Source: Mycolicibacterium porcinum
Lineage (GTDB): Bacteria > Actinomycetota > Actinomycetes > Mycobacteriales > Mycobacteriaceae
Assembly (NCBI GenBank): GCA_002086835.1
Contig: MVIG01000003.1
Location: 186,001 to 250,000, forward strand
Direction of reading: 5' to 3'
DNA: 64,000 bases
Part shown: piece by piece, positions 1 to 9,397 of the stretch
How positions within the stretch are numbered: position 1 is the first letter of the stretch
Layout: each line of letters starts with the position of its first letter
Program-made: the position numbers and the translations under genes
The notes under the pieces: generated by a model
Database searches by the model: none
The model's input: the letters and a program-made list of their open reading frames with translations, nothing else
What the model was told of the DNA's origin: nothing

Positions 1-1230
1 GACCGGTGGCCCGATGTGGCCCGGCCACCAGTTGGGCCGGTCGCCGCGATCGCGGGCGCCGTTGCCGAGCGGTTGCTGAGGCGAGCCGCAGCGACGTTGC
101 CGATACGGATGGCGTTGCCCGATGGCACGGTGATCGGGGCGGCCGACCCGACGTTGCCCACCATGGTCATCGCACGGCCAGATGCGTTGGCCCGCCGGAT
201 CGGTCGCCACGGTCTGATCGGGTTCGGCGAGTCCTATATGGCAGGCGAATGGCATTCCACCGATCTCGTCGGGCTGCTCACCGAATTCGGCAGGTCGATG
301 GGCGACCTGGTTCCGGCTACACTACAACGCTTCCGGGCTGTGACACTGCCTCGACCACCGCGCACCGCACACAATGACCCGGCTCAGTCCAGGCGTAACA
401 TCGCGGCCCACTACGACCTGTCGAATGAGCTGTTCTCGGAGTTCCTCGACGAGACCATGACGTACTCCAGTGCGCTGTTCGCCCAGCTGCCGTCGACGGC
501 GACCGGGCTGGCCGATGCCCAACGCCGGAAGGTCGACCGACTGCTCGACACCGCGGGTGTGGGGCCGGGCCGCCGCGTGCTGGAGATCGGCACCGGCTGG
601 GGGGAACTCTGCATCCGTGCCGCCGAGCGCGGCGCACTGGTCCGTTCGATCACCCTGTCGACCGAGCAACAGCGGCTGGCCCGGCAACGGGTGGCAGCGG
701 CCGGGTTGTCGGACCGGGTCGATATCGAACTACTCGACTACCGCGACGCCGACGGCTGTTATGACGCTGTGGTGTCGGTCGAGATGGTGGAAGCTGTGGG
801 ATACCGGTTCTGGCCCACATATTTTCGGGCGCTGGACCGGCTCGTCACACCGGGAGGCCGGGTGGCGATCCAGGCGATCACCATGCCGCACGACCGCATG
901 CTGGCCTCGCGCGGCACCCACACCTGGATTCAGAAGTACATCTTTCCCGGCGGGTTGTTGCCGTCGACCGAGGCGATCATCGGTCTCACCGAACGGCATA
1001 CCCGGCTGCGCACCGTGGACATGATGTCACTGCGGCCGCATTACGCCGAGACCCTGCGACTGTGGCGGGAGCGTTTCGTCGCGCGCCGCGACGAAGTGGC
1101 GGCGCTCGGCTTCGACGAGGTGTTCCGCCGGATGTGGGAGCTGTACCTGGCCTACTCCGAAGCGGGATTCGCCTCGGGCTACCTCGACGTCTACCAGTGG
1201 ACATTCGCACCGACAGGAGGCCACCGGTGA
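1..1230 (+). CDS. ufaA1: Cyclopropane-fatty-acid synthase family methyltransferase (UfaA1-like)
   Basis: SAM-dependent methyltransferase of the CFA synthase family, acting on unsaturated acyl chains of phospholipids. The N-terminal half carries the family's AHYDLSNELF segment (about residue 131, counting from the GTG at 16), and the SAM-binding loop EIGTGWGE lies at about 190-197. The frame is open from base 1 and the first available start is GTG 16 (404 aa). The M. tuberculosis protein Rv0447c is somewhat longer, from memory, so the true start may lie upstream and the gene may be 5'-partial here. The next gene overlaps it by 4 nt (GTGA). Homologues in this position have been linked to tuberculostearic-acid type methylation; that role is inferred from family and synteny, not from residues. 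Confidence 0.85.
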   Translation, partial: DRWPDVARPPVGPVAAIAGAVAERLLRRAAATLPIRMALPDGTVIGAADPTLPTMVIARPDALARRIGRHGLIGFGESYMAGEWHSTDLVGLLTEFGRSMGDLVPATLQRFRAVTLPRPPRTAHNDPAQSRRNIAAHYDLSNELFSEFLDETMTYSSALFAQLPSTATGLADAQRRKVDRLLDTAGVGPGRRVLEIGTGWGELCIRAAERGALVRSITLSTEQQRLARQRVAAAGLSDRVDIELLDYRDADGCYDAVVSVEMVEAVGYRFWPTYFRALDRLVTPGGRVAIQAITMPHDRMLASRGTHTWIQKYIFPGGLLPSTEAIIGLTERHTRLRTVDMMSLRPHYAETLRLWRERFVARRDEVAALGFDEVFRRMWELYLAYSEAGFASGYLDVYQWTFAPTGGHR

Positions 1231-2006
1231 ACCTGCTCATCGTGACCGCGGCATCGCTGGCCGCGCTCGCCCTGGTTCACGGGGCCACATTCCTGATCGG
1301 CCGAAACCTCGGACGGTACAACGTCGTCGACGTGGCCTGGGGTGTCGGATTCATCGCGGTCGCCGCGGTCAGCGCCGTCCTCGGCGCCGGAGATGTGTTC
1401 CGGCGCATCCTGCTGCTGGTGCTGATCACCGTGTGGGCGGGCCGATTGTCCTGGCACATGGTTCTCAAGTCGGCCGGCAAGGGTGAGGATCCGCGCTATC
1501 AGGAGTTGCTGGGCGGCGACTACTCGGCCGGTCACGTGCTGCGCAAGGTGTTCGCGATTCAGGCAGCGGCCACCTGGTTCGTCGCGCTGCCGGTGCAGTT
1601 GTCTTCGACGCTGGGGCCGACCCCGACTGTCCTGCAACCGGTTCTGATTGTGGGTGTATTGATCTGGGCCGTCGGGTTGGCGTTCGAGGCGATCGGCGAC
1701 CACCAGTTGCGCAGGTTCAAGTCCGACCCGGCCAACCGGGGCGCGATCATGGACCGTGGGTTGTGGTCCTGGACACGCCATCCCAACTATTTCGGCGACT
1801 GTTGCGTCTGGTGGGGACTGTGGCTGGCCAGCATCTGCGGATGGCTGTCGCTGACGACGGTGCTTTCGCCGGTGTTAATGACGTACTTCCTGGTGTACGC
1901 GACCGGCGCCCGATTGGCGGAGAAGCACATGGCGGGCCGACCCGGATTCGCAGAATACTGTTCGCGCACTTCATTTTTCATACCGATGACACCGAGATCT
2001 GGATAA
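1227..2006 (+). CDS. DUF1295 integral membrane protein (Rv0446c-like)
   Basis: A 259-aa multi-pass membrane protein of the DUF1295/steroid 5-alpha-reductase-like superfamily. The C-terminal part contains the family signature WTRHPNYFG followed by a Trp-rich helix. The GTG at 1227 was chosen because it overlaps the upstream stop in a GTGA arrangement and has AGGAGG at 1215-1220. It sits between ufaA1 and sigK exactly as Rv0446c does in M. tuberculosis, so a role in modifying the same lipid substrate is plausible but unproven. The reaction is not known from sequence. Confidence 0.85.
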   Translation: MNLLIVTAASLAALALVHGATFLIGRNLGRYNVVDVAWGVGFIAVAAVSAVLGAGDVFRRILLLVLITVWAGRLSWHMVLKSAGKGEDPRYQELLGGDYSAGHVLRKVFAIQAAATWFVALPVQLSSTLGPTPTVLQPVLIVGVLIWAVGLAFEAIGDHQLRRFKSDPANRGAIMDRGLWSWTRHPNYFGDCCVWWGLWLASICGWLSLTTVLSPVLMTYFLVYATGARLAEKHMAGRPGFAEYCSRTSFFIPMTPRSG

Positions 2007-2008
2007 GC

Positions 2009-2590
2009 GTGACGGCGCAGGCTCCGGTAGCTAGGCTGCTGTGGGTGACCGCCGAACTCGACGCGTTGCTGCGGCGGGTCGCCCGACGCGACATCGACGC
2101 CTTCGCCGAGCTGTACGACCGCACGCGGTCGCGGGTGTTCGGCCTGGTCACCCGGGTACTGCGGGACCCGGGGTACAGCGAGGAAACCACCCAGGACGTC
2201 TACCTGCAGGTGTGGCGAACCGCCAACAGCTACGACCCGACGGCCGGGTCGGCGATCGCCTGGCTGATGACGCTCGCACACCGGCGGGCGGTGGACAGGG
2301 TGCGCGCCGAACAAGCCGCCAGCCAGCGTGAATCGCGCTACGGGGCGACCAACGTGGAGCCGCCCGCCGATCATGTCGCCGACTCGGTGATCACCCAGGA
2401 CGAGCAACGACGGGTGGCCGAATGCCTGTCAGCGCTGACCGATGCCCAGCGCGAGTGCATCCACCTCGCCTACTACGACGGACTGACCTACAGCCAGGTC
2501 TCGCAACGGTTGGCGGCCAACCTCGCCACCGTCAAATCGCGGATGCGCGACGCTCTCCGTGGCCTACGTAACTGTCTGGGGGCCGCATGA
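2009..2590 (+). CDS. sigK: ECF sigma factor SigK
   Basis: Extracytoplasmic-function sigma factor. Region 2 ([12 protein letters not shown] through the DRVRAE segment) binds core polymerase and the -10 element. Region 4 carries a helix-turn-helix with [20 protein letters not shown] near the C-terminus. From GTG 2009 the protein is 193 aa, against about 187 aa recalled for M. tuberculosis SigK. An alternative GTG at 2045 gives a 181-aa product starting just before LDALL. Its stop overlaps the rskA start (ATGA), so sigma factor and anti-sigma factor are translationally coupled. Known SigK targets in mycobacteria include mpt70/mpt83; none is visible here. Confidence 0.9.
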   Translation: MTAQAPVARLLWVTAELDALLRRVARRDIDAFAELYDRTRSRVFGLVTRVLRDPGYSEETTQDVYLQVWRTANSYDPTAGSAIAWLMTLAHRRAVDRVRAEQAASQRESRYGATNVEPPADHVADSVITQDEQRRVAECLSALTDAQRECIHLAYYDGLTYSQVSQRLAANLATVKSRMRDALRGLRNCLGAA

Positions 2591-3297
2591 CCGAGCCACT
2601 CGACTCCGAACTTCTCGATCTGGCGACTCCGTATGCGCTGCACGCGGTGTCCGACAATGAGCGCATCGATATCGAGCGGCGGTTGGCCGCAGCGCCACCG
2701 GAAGTGAACGCGCAGTTCGCCGATGAGGTACGTGCGGTACGCGAGACCATGGCCCGGATCTCGGCGAGCACCGCGGTCGAGCCGCCGGCCCGGCTGCGGG
2801 CGCAGGTGCTGGCAGCAGTGAACGCGGAGACGGTACGTGAACTTCGCCCCAGGGCGCGCTGGCGGAACGCGACACTGGCGGCTGCCGCGGCCGTCGTCAT
2901 CGCCCTCGCCGGGGTCGGCATCGGCTTCGCACTCCGGCCGGTCCCGCAGGCGACGACCGCCGAGCAGGTCTTCGCCGCCCCTGACGTACGGACCGTTTCG
3001 GGGTCGATCCCGACCGGCGGCACCGCGACCGTGGTGTTCTCCCGCGAACGCAACGCCGGCGTGCTGGTGATGAACGGCGTCACTCCCCCGGAAACCGGCA
3101 CGGTCTATCAAATGTGGCTGCTCCGCGAGGGCGAGGCACAGTCGGCCGGCACCATGGACGCCGCCGCCGTCGCGCCGTCGACCACCGCGGTGCTACCGGA
3201 TCTGGACGGCGCGTCGGCTCTGGCCTTCACGGTCGAGCCTGGTAACGGTTCCACGGCACCCACCACGCCGGTCTTCGCTGAGCTGCCGCTGCGGTGA
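2587..3297 (+). CDS. rskA: Anti-sigma-K factor RskA
   Basis: A 236-aa membrane-bound regulator that sequesters SigK. The N-terminal cytoplasmic part (about 1-90) matches the anti-sigma fold, with [19 protein letters not shown] near the start. One transmembrane helix lies at about 97-117, followed by an extracytoplasmic RskA domain ([11 protein letters not shown] motif). It starts at ATG 2587, overlapping the sigK stop by 4 nt. By analogy with M. tuberculosis it would be cleaved by regulated intramembrane proteolysis to release SigK. Length and gene order agree with Rv0444c. Confidence 0.9.
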   Translation: MTEPLDSELLDLATPYALHAVSDNERIDIERRLAAAPPEVNAQFADEVRAVRETMARISASTAVEPPARLRAQVLAAVNAETVRELRPRARWRNATLAAAAAVVIALAGVGIGFALRPVPQATTAEQVFAAPDVRTVSGSIPTGGTATVVFSRERNAGVLVMNGVTPPETGTVYQMWLLREGEAQSAGTMDAAAVAPSTTAVLPDLDGASALAFTVEPGNGSTAPTTPVFAELPLR

Positions 3298-3360
3298 CAC
3301 GCATGAGGTGGTCGAAAGCCGGGTATCACTGACCTCGCCCCCCGGAACCAGGGAAAGGAA

Positions 3361-4257
3361 GTGGCGAACAAGATGTCACCCGACGCAGACGACCTCAGCA
3401 AGGTCCCCACGCCCGATCGGGCCGAGGACAACGCGTACTTCCCGTCGCCCTACTCGTTGAGTCAATACACCTCACCGAAGACCGACTTCGCCGGCGTCGA
3501 ACACCCGGGCGCCTACACCGAGGGCCGGTGGAAGGTGCTGATGATCGCAGCCGAAGAGCGATATGTGTTGTGCCAGAACGGAAAGATGTTCTCCACCGGC
3601 AACCACCCCGTGGAGATGCTGCTGCCTCTGCACCATCTGATGCAGACCGGTTTCGACGTCGACGTCGCGACCATCTCCGGGTATCCCGCCAAACTGGAGC
3701 TGTGGGCCATGCCCCACGAGGACGACGCCGTGCTGTCGACCTACGAGGCCCTCAAGCCCAAGCTGAAGCAACCTCGCAATTTGTCCGAGGTGGTCGCAGA
3801 TCTCAAGCCGGGTTCGGACTATCTGGCGGTCTTCATCCCCGGCGGCCACGGCGCCATCGTCGGCCTGCCAGGCAGCGAAACGGTGGGCCGGACACTGAAC
3901 TGGGCTCTGGACCACGGCCGGTTCATCATCACGCTGTGTCATGGTCCGGCGGCCCTGTTGGCCGCCGGACTCGGCAAACCCCAGTCACCGTTGGCCGGGT
4001 ATTCGGTCTGTGTGTTCCCCGACTCGCTCGACGAGGGGCCCAACATCGACATGGGTTACCTGCCGGGACGCCTGCAGTGGCTCGTCGCCGACCTGCTGAC
4101 CAAGCAAGGGCTCACCGTCGTGAACGACAAGATGGCCGGCACCGTGCATCAAGACCGCCGGCTGCTCACCGGCGACAGCCCACTGGCCTCCGATGCGCTG
4201 GGCAAGCTGGCCGTCAATTGTCTGCTCGACGCGCTCGGGACGGCACCTCAGTCCTGA
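3361..4257 (+). CDS. hchA: Glyoxalase III / Hsp31-type chaperone HchA
   Basis: A DJ-1/PfpI superfamily protein of 298 aa. The nucleophile elbow TLCHGPAAL places the catalytic Cys at about residue 193 with the adjacent His at 194. GNHPVEML (His82, Glu85) and GGHGA (His163) resemble the metal site of E. coli Hsp31. Family members convert methylglyoxal to lactate without glutathione, and some act as holdase chaperones. GTG 3361 is preceded by a purine-rich GGGAAAGGAA; an in-frame ATG at 3373 is an alternative. It stands alone after rskA and converges on the DinB gene, leaving 6 nt between the stops. Confidence 0.88.
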   Translation: MANKMSPDADDLSKVPTPDRAEDNAYFPSPYSLSQYTSPKTDFAGVEHPGAYTEGRWKVLMIAAEERYVLCQNGKMFSTGNHPVEMLLPLHHLMQTGFDVDVATISGYPAKLELWAMPHEDDAVLSTYEALKPKLKQPRNLSEVVADLKPGSDYLAVFIPGGHGAIVGLPGSETVGRTLNWALDHGRFIITLCHGPAALLAAGLGKPQSPLAGYSVCVFPDSLDEGPNIDMGYLPGRLQWLVADLLTKQGLTVVNDKMAGTVHQDRRLLTGDSPLASDALGKLAVNCLLDALGTAPQS

Positions 4258-4263
4258 TCGGCC

Positions 4264-4773
4264 TCAGACGCCGACCTGCCCGTCGACGCGTTCGCGGATC
4301 AGATCCGCATGCCCGCAATGGCGGGCGTACTCGGCGATCATGTGTGTGTAGATCCAGCGCAAGCTGACCTCGCCGCCCATGAACGGGGCGGTGTCGTCGA
4401 GCCCGCGCGCCGCGCAGTTGGTCCGCGCCTGCGCCACCTCGTCCTGCCAGACCTGGGCGGCGACGCGGAAGGACGAATGTGCGGCCACCTCGAAACCGCC
4501 GTCGTGGCCGTCGGGGTTCCGAGGGCCGAAGATCGGTGGCGCGTCTTCACCCATGAGCACCCTGCGAAACCAGTTCCGTTCCACTTCTGCCGCGTGCTGC
4601 AGCAGACCCAGCAAGGTCAGCTCCGACGGCGGCACCGACGCGAAGCGCAGCTGCTCATCATTCAAACCCTCGCATTTCAGACCCAACGTGGCGCGGTAGA
4701 AGTCCAGCCAACCCTCCAGCGTCGTGCGCTCGTCGGCATTCAGTGGCGGCATCGGCCGCTGGTTCGACGTCAT
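4264..4773 (-). CDS. DinB / DUF664 family protein
   Basis: A 169-aa four-helix-bundle DinB-superfamily protein. LLQHAAEVERNWF in the middle and YARHCGHADLIRE near the C-terminus supply the conserved histidines that usually bind a metal. Actinobacterial members include mycothiol-dependent enzymes and proteins of unknown function; the substrate cannot be assigned. The frame stays open upstream to 4980, but ATG 4773 gives the normal family length and the upstream extension is low-complexity Pro/Ala/Arg. It converges with hchA. Confidence 0.78.
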   Translation of the reverse strand: MTSNQRPMPPLNADERTTLEGWLDFYRATLGLKCEGLNDEQLRFASVPPSELTLLGLLQHAAEVERNWFRRVLMGEDAPPIFGPRNPDGHDGGFEVAAHSSFRVAAQVWQDEVAQARTNCAARGLDDTAPFMGGEVSLRWIYTHMIAEYARHCGHADLIRERVDGQVGV

Positions 4774-4832
4774 GCTCCGTGATGTTGCCAGGACACCCGG
4801 ACATCGCCGAGTCGCCGGCGCCGGATGCTCGA

Positions 4833-5252
4833 TTACGGGAGCCGCCGCTTCAGGCGCGCACTCCGGAGTATCTGGACCGCCATGTTGGTCGATGTCAGCA
4901 TCGGGAAGACGCCGAGGAACGTTCGCTCCGACGGGGTGTGCCCGTGCAGCTGCTCGAGGCTGCCGAAGACGTAGAAGCATCCGATACAGAACAAGGTGGC
5001 CGGCACAGCGAGCGCGAACACGCTGCCGCGGTCGGAGAGAACCTGCCGCGCGAGGCTCAGTTCGTCGTCCGAGAGAGGCTGGCGCCGGCGGACCTTGCGC
5101 AACGTCGCCGGCAGGGTGCCGATGCCGAGTTCCGACGTGACATGCGAGTGCCCCCGCATCCGCTTCGTGAATAGGAACGCGACAACGGCGAACACCCAGA
5201 TCAGGACGAAGAAGATGATGGACAGGATGCCGAAAAGGGTCGAGGTCGTCAT
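4833..5252 (-). CDS. Small membrane protein of the mmpS-mmpL operon
   Basis: A 139-aa protein with a hydrophobic N-terminal helix (about 7-30), a basic cytoplasmic stretch, and a second hydrophobic segment at about 80-96 (FALAVPATLFCIGCFYVFG). It begins one base after the mmpL stop on the same strand, so it is probably the last gene of the mmpS-mmpL operon. I do not recognise a domain. An accessory role to the RND exporter is inferred only from position. Confidence 0.7.
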   Translation of the reverse strand: MTTSTLFGILSIIFFVLIWVFAVVAFLFTKRMRGHSHVTSELGIGTLPATLRKVRRRQPLSDDELSLARQVLSDRGSVFALAVPATLFCIGCFYVFGSLEQLHGHTPSERTFLGVFPMLTSTNMAVQILRSARLKRRLP

Positions 5253-5253
5253 G

Positions 5254-8094
5254 TCAGGCCTCCTGTCGCTGTCGTTGCGACACCCGCTGCCGCAGGGGGC
5301 GCTGCCGGATGAATGTCGGCCACCAGAACCACGGCCCGAGGAAGCGCAACAGGCACGGCACGACGAACGAGCGCACGATCAAGGTGTCGAGCAACAGACC
5401 GATACACACCGTCGAACCCACCTGACCGATGGTGCGCAGATCGCTGATCAACATGGCCAGCATCGTGAACGCGAACACCAGCCCGGCCGATGTCACCACG
5501 CCGCCGGTGCTGCCCAGGGCGCGGATCAACCCGGTGTTCAACCCGGCGCCCGACTCCTCCTTCACCCGCGAGATCAGCAGCAAGTTGTAGTCAGAGCCGA
5601 CAGCGACCAGGATGATGAAGGTCAACGGCAGCACCAACCAGTGCAGGTGCAGGCCGATGATGTGCTGCCACACCAGGATTGACAGTCCGAATGCTCCCGC
5701 GTAGGAGAATGCCACCGTTCCGGGGATGACCAGGGCGGCAACCAGGCTCCGGGTCAGATACAACATGATCAGGAAGATCAGGACGAACGCGGCGATTGCC
5801 ACGATGAGCAGATCGGAGGCCGCATAGGCCTTGATGTCCTTGTTGTTCGAGCCCGCGCCACCGATGTAGATCTTCGAGCCGGCCAGCGAGGTCTCCTTGA
5901 GTGCTGCCTTGATCGCGTCCGGGAACTGTTCGACGTGGTCGATGCCCTCCGGCCCCATGGCGTTGCCCTCGTGGGTGACGATGAACCGGGCGGCTTTGCC
6001 ATCCGGCGACATCATCAACTGCATGCCGGTCTTGACGTCCTCGTTGTCGAATGCCTCCCTCGGGATGTAGAAGAAGTCGTCACTGCGGGATTGGTCGAAG
6101 TCGTTGCCCACGTTGATCAGGTCGTAGTACGTCTGATCGGTTTGTGTGGTCTGCAGGTGAGCCGGGCCGTAGTTGTTGGTGATGACACCCAGCAGCGACC
6201 GGCTGTCGGCCATCATCCGCTCCAGCTGCGAAATCATCTGCGGCAGCAGCCGGTCGATGGCCTCGAACGACGTGACGGCATCAGCGATCTGCGCATCGAG
6301 GCTGTCGATGCCGTCGAGGGAGTCGAACAGTGATCGCATCGACCAGCAGGCCGGGATGTCGAAACAGTGCGGCTCCCAATAGAAGTAATTCTTCAGCGGC
6401 CGCAGAAAGTCGTCGAGATTCGAGATTCCGGCGTTCATGTCATCGGTGACCTGTTTGAGGTTCTCCAAGGTCAGCACTGTCGAATGCAGTTCGTCGGCCA
6501 TCTGCTGGGTCAGCCCGATCACCTTCTGCAGCACCTCGACCGAACGTGCCTGAATCTCGGCCTGCCTGTCGGTGTTCTGGTTCTGCTGCTCGTTGAACGG
6601 AAGCTGCTGCCCGCTGCCACTGCCCTGGGTGGTGAACAGGTAGGGAATCGTGGCGTGCTCCAACGGCCGGCCCAGCGGCCGGGTGATGCTCTGCACCATG
6701 GCGACACCGGGAAGCCGGATCAGGCTCTTGGCCACCCGGTCCAGCGAGATGAAGTCGGCCGAGTTGCGCATGTCGTGGTCGCTCTCGACCATCAGCATCT
6801 CACTGAACAGTTTGCTCTGCGAGAAGTGCCGATCCGAGGCCTCGAAGCCGAGATTGGCTGCGCCATCCGACGGTTGGTAGGCGCGATCGTCGTAGCTGAC
6901 CCGGAAGGTGGGGACGAACACGGCACCGATCATCACGATGGCACTGCTGGCGACGAAGATCGGTTTGGGCCACCGGACCACACTCGTGGCGATCCGTCGG
7001 TACAGATGCCCCTTGGCCACCCTCCTCGGATCGAACAGCCCGAAGAGACTGCCCAGGGTGAGTATCGCCGGCGCGAGCGTGAGCGCGGCTGCGATGGTGA
7101 ACAGCATGCTGATGGCGACAGCCGGCCCCATGGTGTGGAAGTAGTCCAGCCGGGCCAGGCTCAGGCAATAGCATGCGCCGGCGATCGTCAGACCCGAGCC
7201 GATGATGATGGGAGCGACACTGCGATAAGCGGTGTAGTACGCGTCTTCACGGCTCTCGCCGTCCTGTCTGGCCTCGTGATAACGCCCGAGCAGAAAGATG
7301 CCGTAGTCAGTGCCGGCGCCCAATGTCAGCGCCACGACGATGTTCACCGCGAACGACGACAACGGGATGATTCCGAAGTGCCCCAGCGTGGCGATGACGC
7401 CTTTGGCGACAAGCATTTCGATCAGCACGCTGACCAGCGGCACCAGCAGGTTGGGGAGCGAGCGGTAGACCACGAGCAGCATGATCACGATGAGGATGAT
7501 CGTCAGGATCGTGATGTTGTTGAGGCTGGAGTTGGCGATCGTCAGGGTGTCCGCTGCCAGCGGTGCCGCCCCGCTTACATAAACCTTGAGCCCCGGCGGC
7601 GGGGTGTCGTCGGCGATGATGTCCCGCACCGCGTTGACGGACTCGTTCGCCTGGAGCTGCCCGATGTTTCCGGCGAGCCGCAACAACACGAAAGTCGCCT
7701 TGCCGTCCACACTTTGGGCACCGGCAGCCGTGATGGGCTTGCCCCACAAGTCCATCACGTACTGCACGTGCTCGGGATCCTGCTTGAGCCTGTTCATCAG
7801 ATCGTCGTAGTAGCGGTGATCGCCGTCGTCGAGCGGCCGGTCGGCCTCGAACACCAGCATGGTCAGGCTGGTGGAGGTGGACTCCTGGAACTTGTCACCG
7901 ATGCGCAGCATCGCCACCTGCGACGGCGCGTAGCTGGGGATCATCGACCCGGCGAGTTCCTCGGCGACCCGCTCGACCTGTGGGATGAACGTATTCGTCG
8001 CGACGGCCAGGAGTGCCCAGAACACGATGATCGGCACGGCGAGGACGCGAACGCACCGCGCGACGAAGGGCCGGTTTGCCCGATGCATGCTCAC
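5254..8094 (-). CDS. MmpL family RND transporter
   Basis: A 946-aa mycobacterial membrane protein large, of the RND superfamily. Two repeats of six transmembrane helices flank large periplasmic loops. The proton-relay Asp-Tyr pairs are present in GAGTDYGIF (about D263-Y264) and in AVGSDYNLLL in the second half. It has no long cytoplasmic C-terminal domain, unlike MmpL3, so it fits the MmpL1/2/4/5 type that pairs with MmpS. GTG 8094 overlaps the mmpS stop (GTGA); ATG 8088 is an alternative. Homologues export siderophores, glycolipids or drugs. The cargo here is unknown, though control by a MarR gene suggests small-molecule efflux. Confidence 0.92.
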   Translation of the reverse strand: MSMHRANRPFVARCVRVLAVPIIVFWALLAVATNTFIPQVERVAEELAGSMIPSYAPSQVAMLRIGDKFQESTSTSLTMLVFEADRPLDDGDHRYYDDLMNRLKQDPEHVQYVMDLWGKPITAAGAQSVDGKATFVLLRLAGNIGQLQANESVNAVRDIIADDTPPPGLKVYVSGAAPLAADTLTIANSSLNNITILTIILIVIMLLVVYRSLPNLLVPLVSVLIEMLVAKGVIATLGHFGIIPLSSFAVNIVVALTLGAGTDYGIFLLGRYHEARQDGESREDAYYTAYRSVAPIIIGSGLTIAGACYCLSLARLDYFHTMGPAVAISMLFTIAAALTLAPAILTLGSLFGLFDPRRVAKGHLYRRIATSVVRWPKPIFVASSAIVMIGAVFVPTFRVSYDDRAYQPSDGAANLGFEASDRHFSQSKLFSEMLMVESDHDMRNSADFISLDRVAKSLIRLPGVAMVQSITRPLGRPLEHATIPYLFTTQGSGSGQQLPFNEQQNQNTDRQAEIQARSVEVLQKVIGLTQQMADELHSTVLTLENLKQVTDDMNAGISNLDDFLRPLKNYFYWEPHCFDIPACWSMRSLFDSLDGIDSLDAQIADAVTSFEAIDRLLPQMISQLERMMADSRSLLGVITNNYGPAHLQTTQTDQTYYDLINVGNDFDQSRSDDFFYIPREAFDNEDVKTGMQLMMSPDGKAARFIVTHEGNAMGPEGIDHVEQFPDAIKAALKETSLAGSKIYIGGAGSNNKDIKAYAASDLLIVAIAAFVLIFLIMLYLTRSLVAALVIPGTVAFSYAGAFGLSILVWQHIIGLHLHWLVLPLTFIILVAVGSDYNLLLISRVKEESGAGLNTGLIRALGSTGGVVTSAGLVFAFTMLAMLISDLRTIGQVGSTVCIGLLLDTLIVRSFVVPCLLRFLGPWFWWPTFIRQRPLRQRVSQRQRQEA

Positions 8095-8573
8095 GCAGAC
8101 TTCACCCGGCAGGTGACGTCGGCTTCGGAATGGGTGGACGATTGTTCATCGCGCACAACGCCGTTGACCAACATTCGGCACCCCACCTGGCCTCCGTTGA
8201 CCTGTGCCGACATGCTGCCGGACACAACTGTCAACGTCGTCGTCTCGGTGTGCGTCCACGGCAGTTCGGTGAGGTCGACCTTGTGCGGATGCCCGTCGAT
8301 GTCGACGTAACTCAAGATTCCGCCGTCACCTACCGACCCGAACAACTCATAGGTGAGCTGTTTGGGGGTGAACTGCTCGGGCGCCTGCGCGGCGAGTACC
8401 GACGGCACCGGTCCCGGCTCGGACATCTGGTGCACTTTCCAGACCCCGAGCCCGCCCACGCCGAGGGCAACGACGGTGACCAGCGGCAGCCATCCGTTCT
8501 CCAGGATGGTCAGGCTTCGCGGTTCGCGCCCCACCCGACGACCACGTTCGTTCGTGGGCTGCTCCCCGATCAT
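8091..8573 (-). CDS. MmpS family accessory protein
   Basis: A 160-aa MmpS protein: short cytoplasmic N-terminus, one transmembrane helix (about 29-47, WLPLVTVVALGVGGLGVW), and a periplasmic beta-sandwich domain with the typical LTYELFGSVGDGGILSYVDIDG-like stretch and late cysteines. MmpS proteins assist their partner MmpL in envelope transport. It is the first gene of the operon and overlaps mmpL by 4 nt. ATG 8573 lacks an obvious upstream Shine-Dalgarno, so a leaderless transcript or a later start is possible. An AT-rich inverted repeat lies 9 nt upstream. Confidence 0.9.
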   Translation of the reverse strand: MIGEQPTNERGRRVGREPRSLTILENGWLPLVTVVALGVGGLGVWKVHQMSEPGPVPSVLAAQAPEQFTPKQLTYELFGSVGDGGILSYVDIDGHPHKVDLTELPWTHTETTTLTVVSGSMSAQVNGGQVGCRMLVNGVVRDEQSSTHSEADVTCRVKSA

Positions 8574-8581
8574 GACGGAAA

Positions 8582-8596
8582 TATATATCGTATATA
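8582..8596. promoter_or_regulatory. Candidate MarR operator in the mmpS-marR divergent region
   Basis: TATATA-TCG-TATATA is a perfect 6-3-6 inverted repeat and the most AT-rich spot in a GC-rich region. It sits immediately upstream of mmpS in the 228-nt divergent gap. MarR regulators usually bind AT-rich palindromes between themselves and their target, so position and shape fit. Binding is inferred. Confidence 0.45.
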
Positions 8597-8801
8597 GGAA
8601 CCAATGCTCAAGGCGTCGGTGGCGTACCGGTTCACATTCACAGCATGTTGACAGGCATATCCCTAGACGCGGAACCGATGCAGAATATCGACATTCAGCG
8701 GAAACACCGTCTCTCCTCCACCCCGAGCGGGCACGCGCCAGTCCCCGCAGCCGCGCAGAACAATCCCCGCATTTACTTCCTTCTAATGATATAAATGGGC
8801 G

Positions 8802-9272
8802 ATGATCAGCACACCTGCCGACAGCAGCGTGGAAGCGGTTTCGGCGATGCTCGTGGCGAGTGCCGACCTGATGTGGCGGCATCTCGCCGACCGCAAGGGG
8901 TTGAGCGCGAGCGCGACGCTGGTGCTGGTCCGGCTCAACCGAGAGGGGCCGATGCGGGTCACCGCGCTCGCCGAGGCAGAGGGCGCGAGCCAGTCGGGCA
9001 TGACGCAGCTGGTGCAACGCCTGGAAAGCCAAGGGCTGCTGGAGCGTTGCAGCGATCCCGACGATGGCCGGGCGTGCCTGGTCAAGGTCAGCGAGGGCGG
9101 CCGCCGCCTGTGGGAGGAACGTGCCGTCGTCCGTAAGCAACGCATCTCGGCCTTGTTGGCCGAATTGCCGGAGGACGATCAGACAACGCTGTGGCTCGCC
9201 GCGCAGGTCGCGGCCCGGCTGGTCGACCAGATGCGCGAGATCGCAGACACCTCCGATATCACCGACGACTAG
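8802..9272 (+). CDS. MarR family transcriptional regulator
   Basis: A 156-aa winged-helix regulator. LREGPMRVTALAEAEG-like and SQSGMTQLVQRLESQGLLE segments form the helix-turn-helix, followed by the wing DPDDGRACLVKVSEGG. It is divergent from mmpS-mmpL, the same layout as the MarR-type regulator next to mmpS5-mmpL5 in M. tuberculosis, although by eye the sequence is not a close match to Rv0678. It most likely represses the exporter and responds to its cargo or to a drug. Confidence 0.87.
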   Translation: MISTPADSSVEAVSAMLVASADLMWRHLADRKGLSASATLVLVRLNREGPMRVTALAEAEGASQSGMTQLVQRLESQGLLERCSDPDDGRACLVKVSEGGRRLWEERAVVRKQRISALLAELPEDDQTTLWLAAQVAARLVDQMREIADTSDITDD

Positions 9273-9397
9273 GGTGATGCCCGAGATCCTCACCCGTCGA
9301 CGATCACACCGGACGCCGTCGCGGCGAACCCCGGAGAACACGTAGTCCGAGTCCGCGCCGGTGCTACGTTGACGCCGATCCTCAGGAGGCGAACGCC

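Noticed and set aside
6367-8310. A 647-codon open frame antisense to mmpL
   Set aside because: It mirrors the high-GC codon structure of mmpL, has no domain and no Shine-Dalgarno; mmpL itself is unmistakable.
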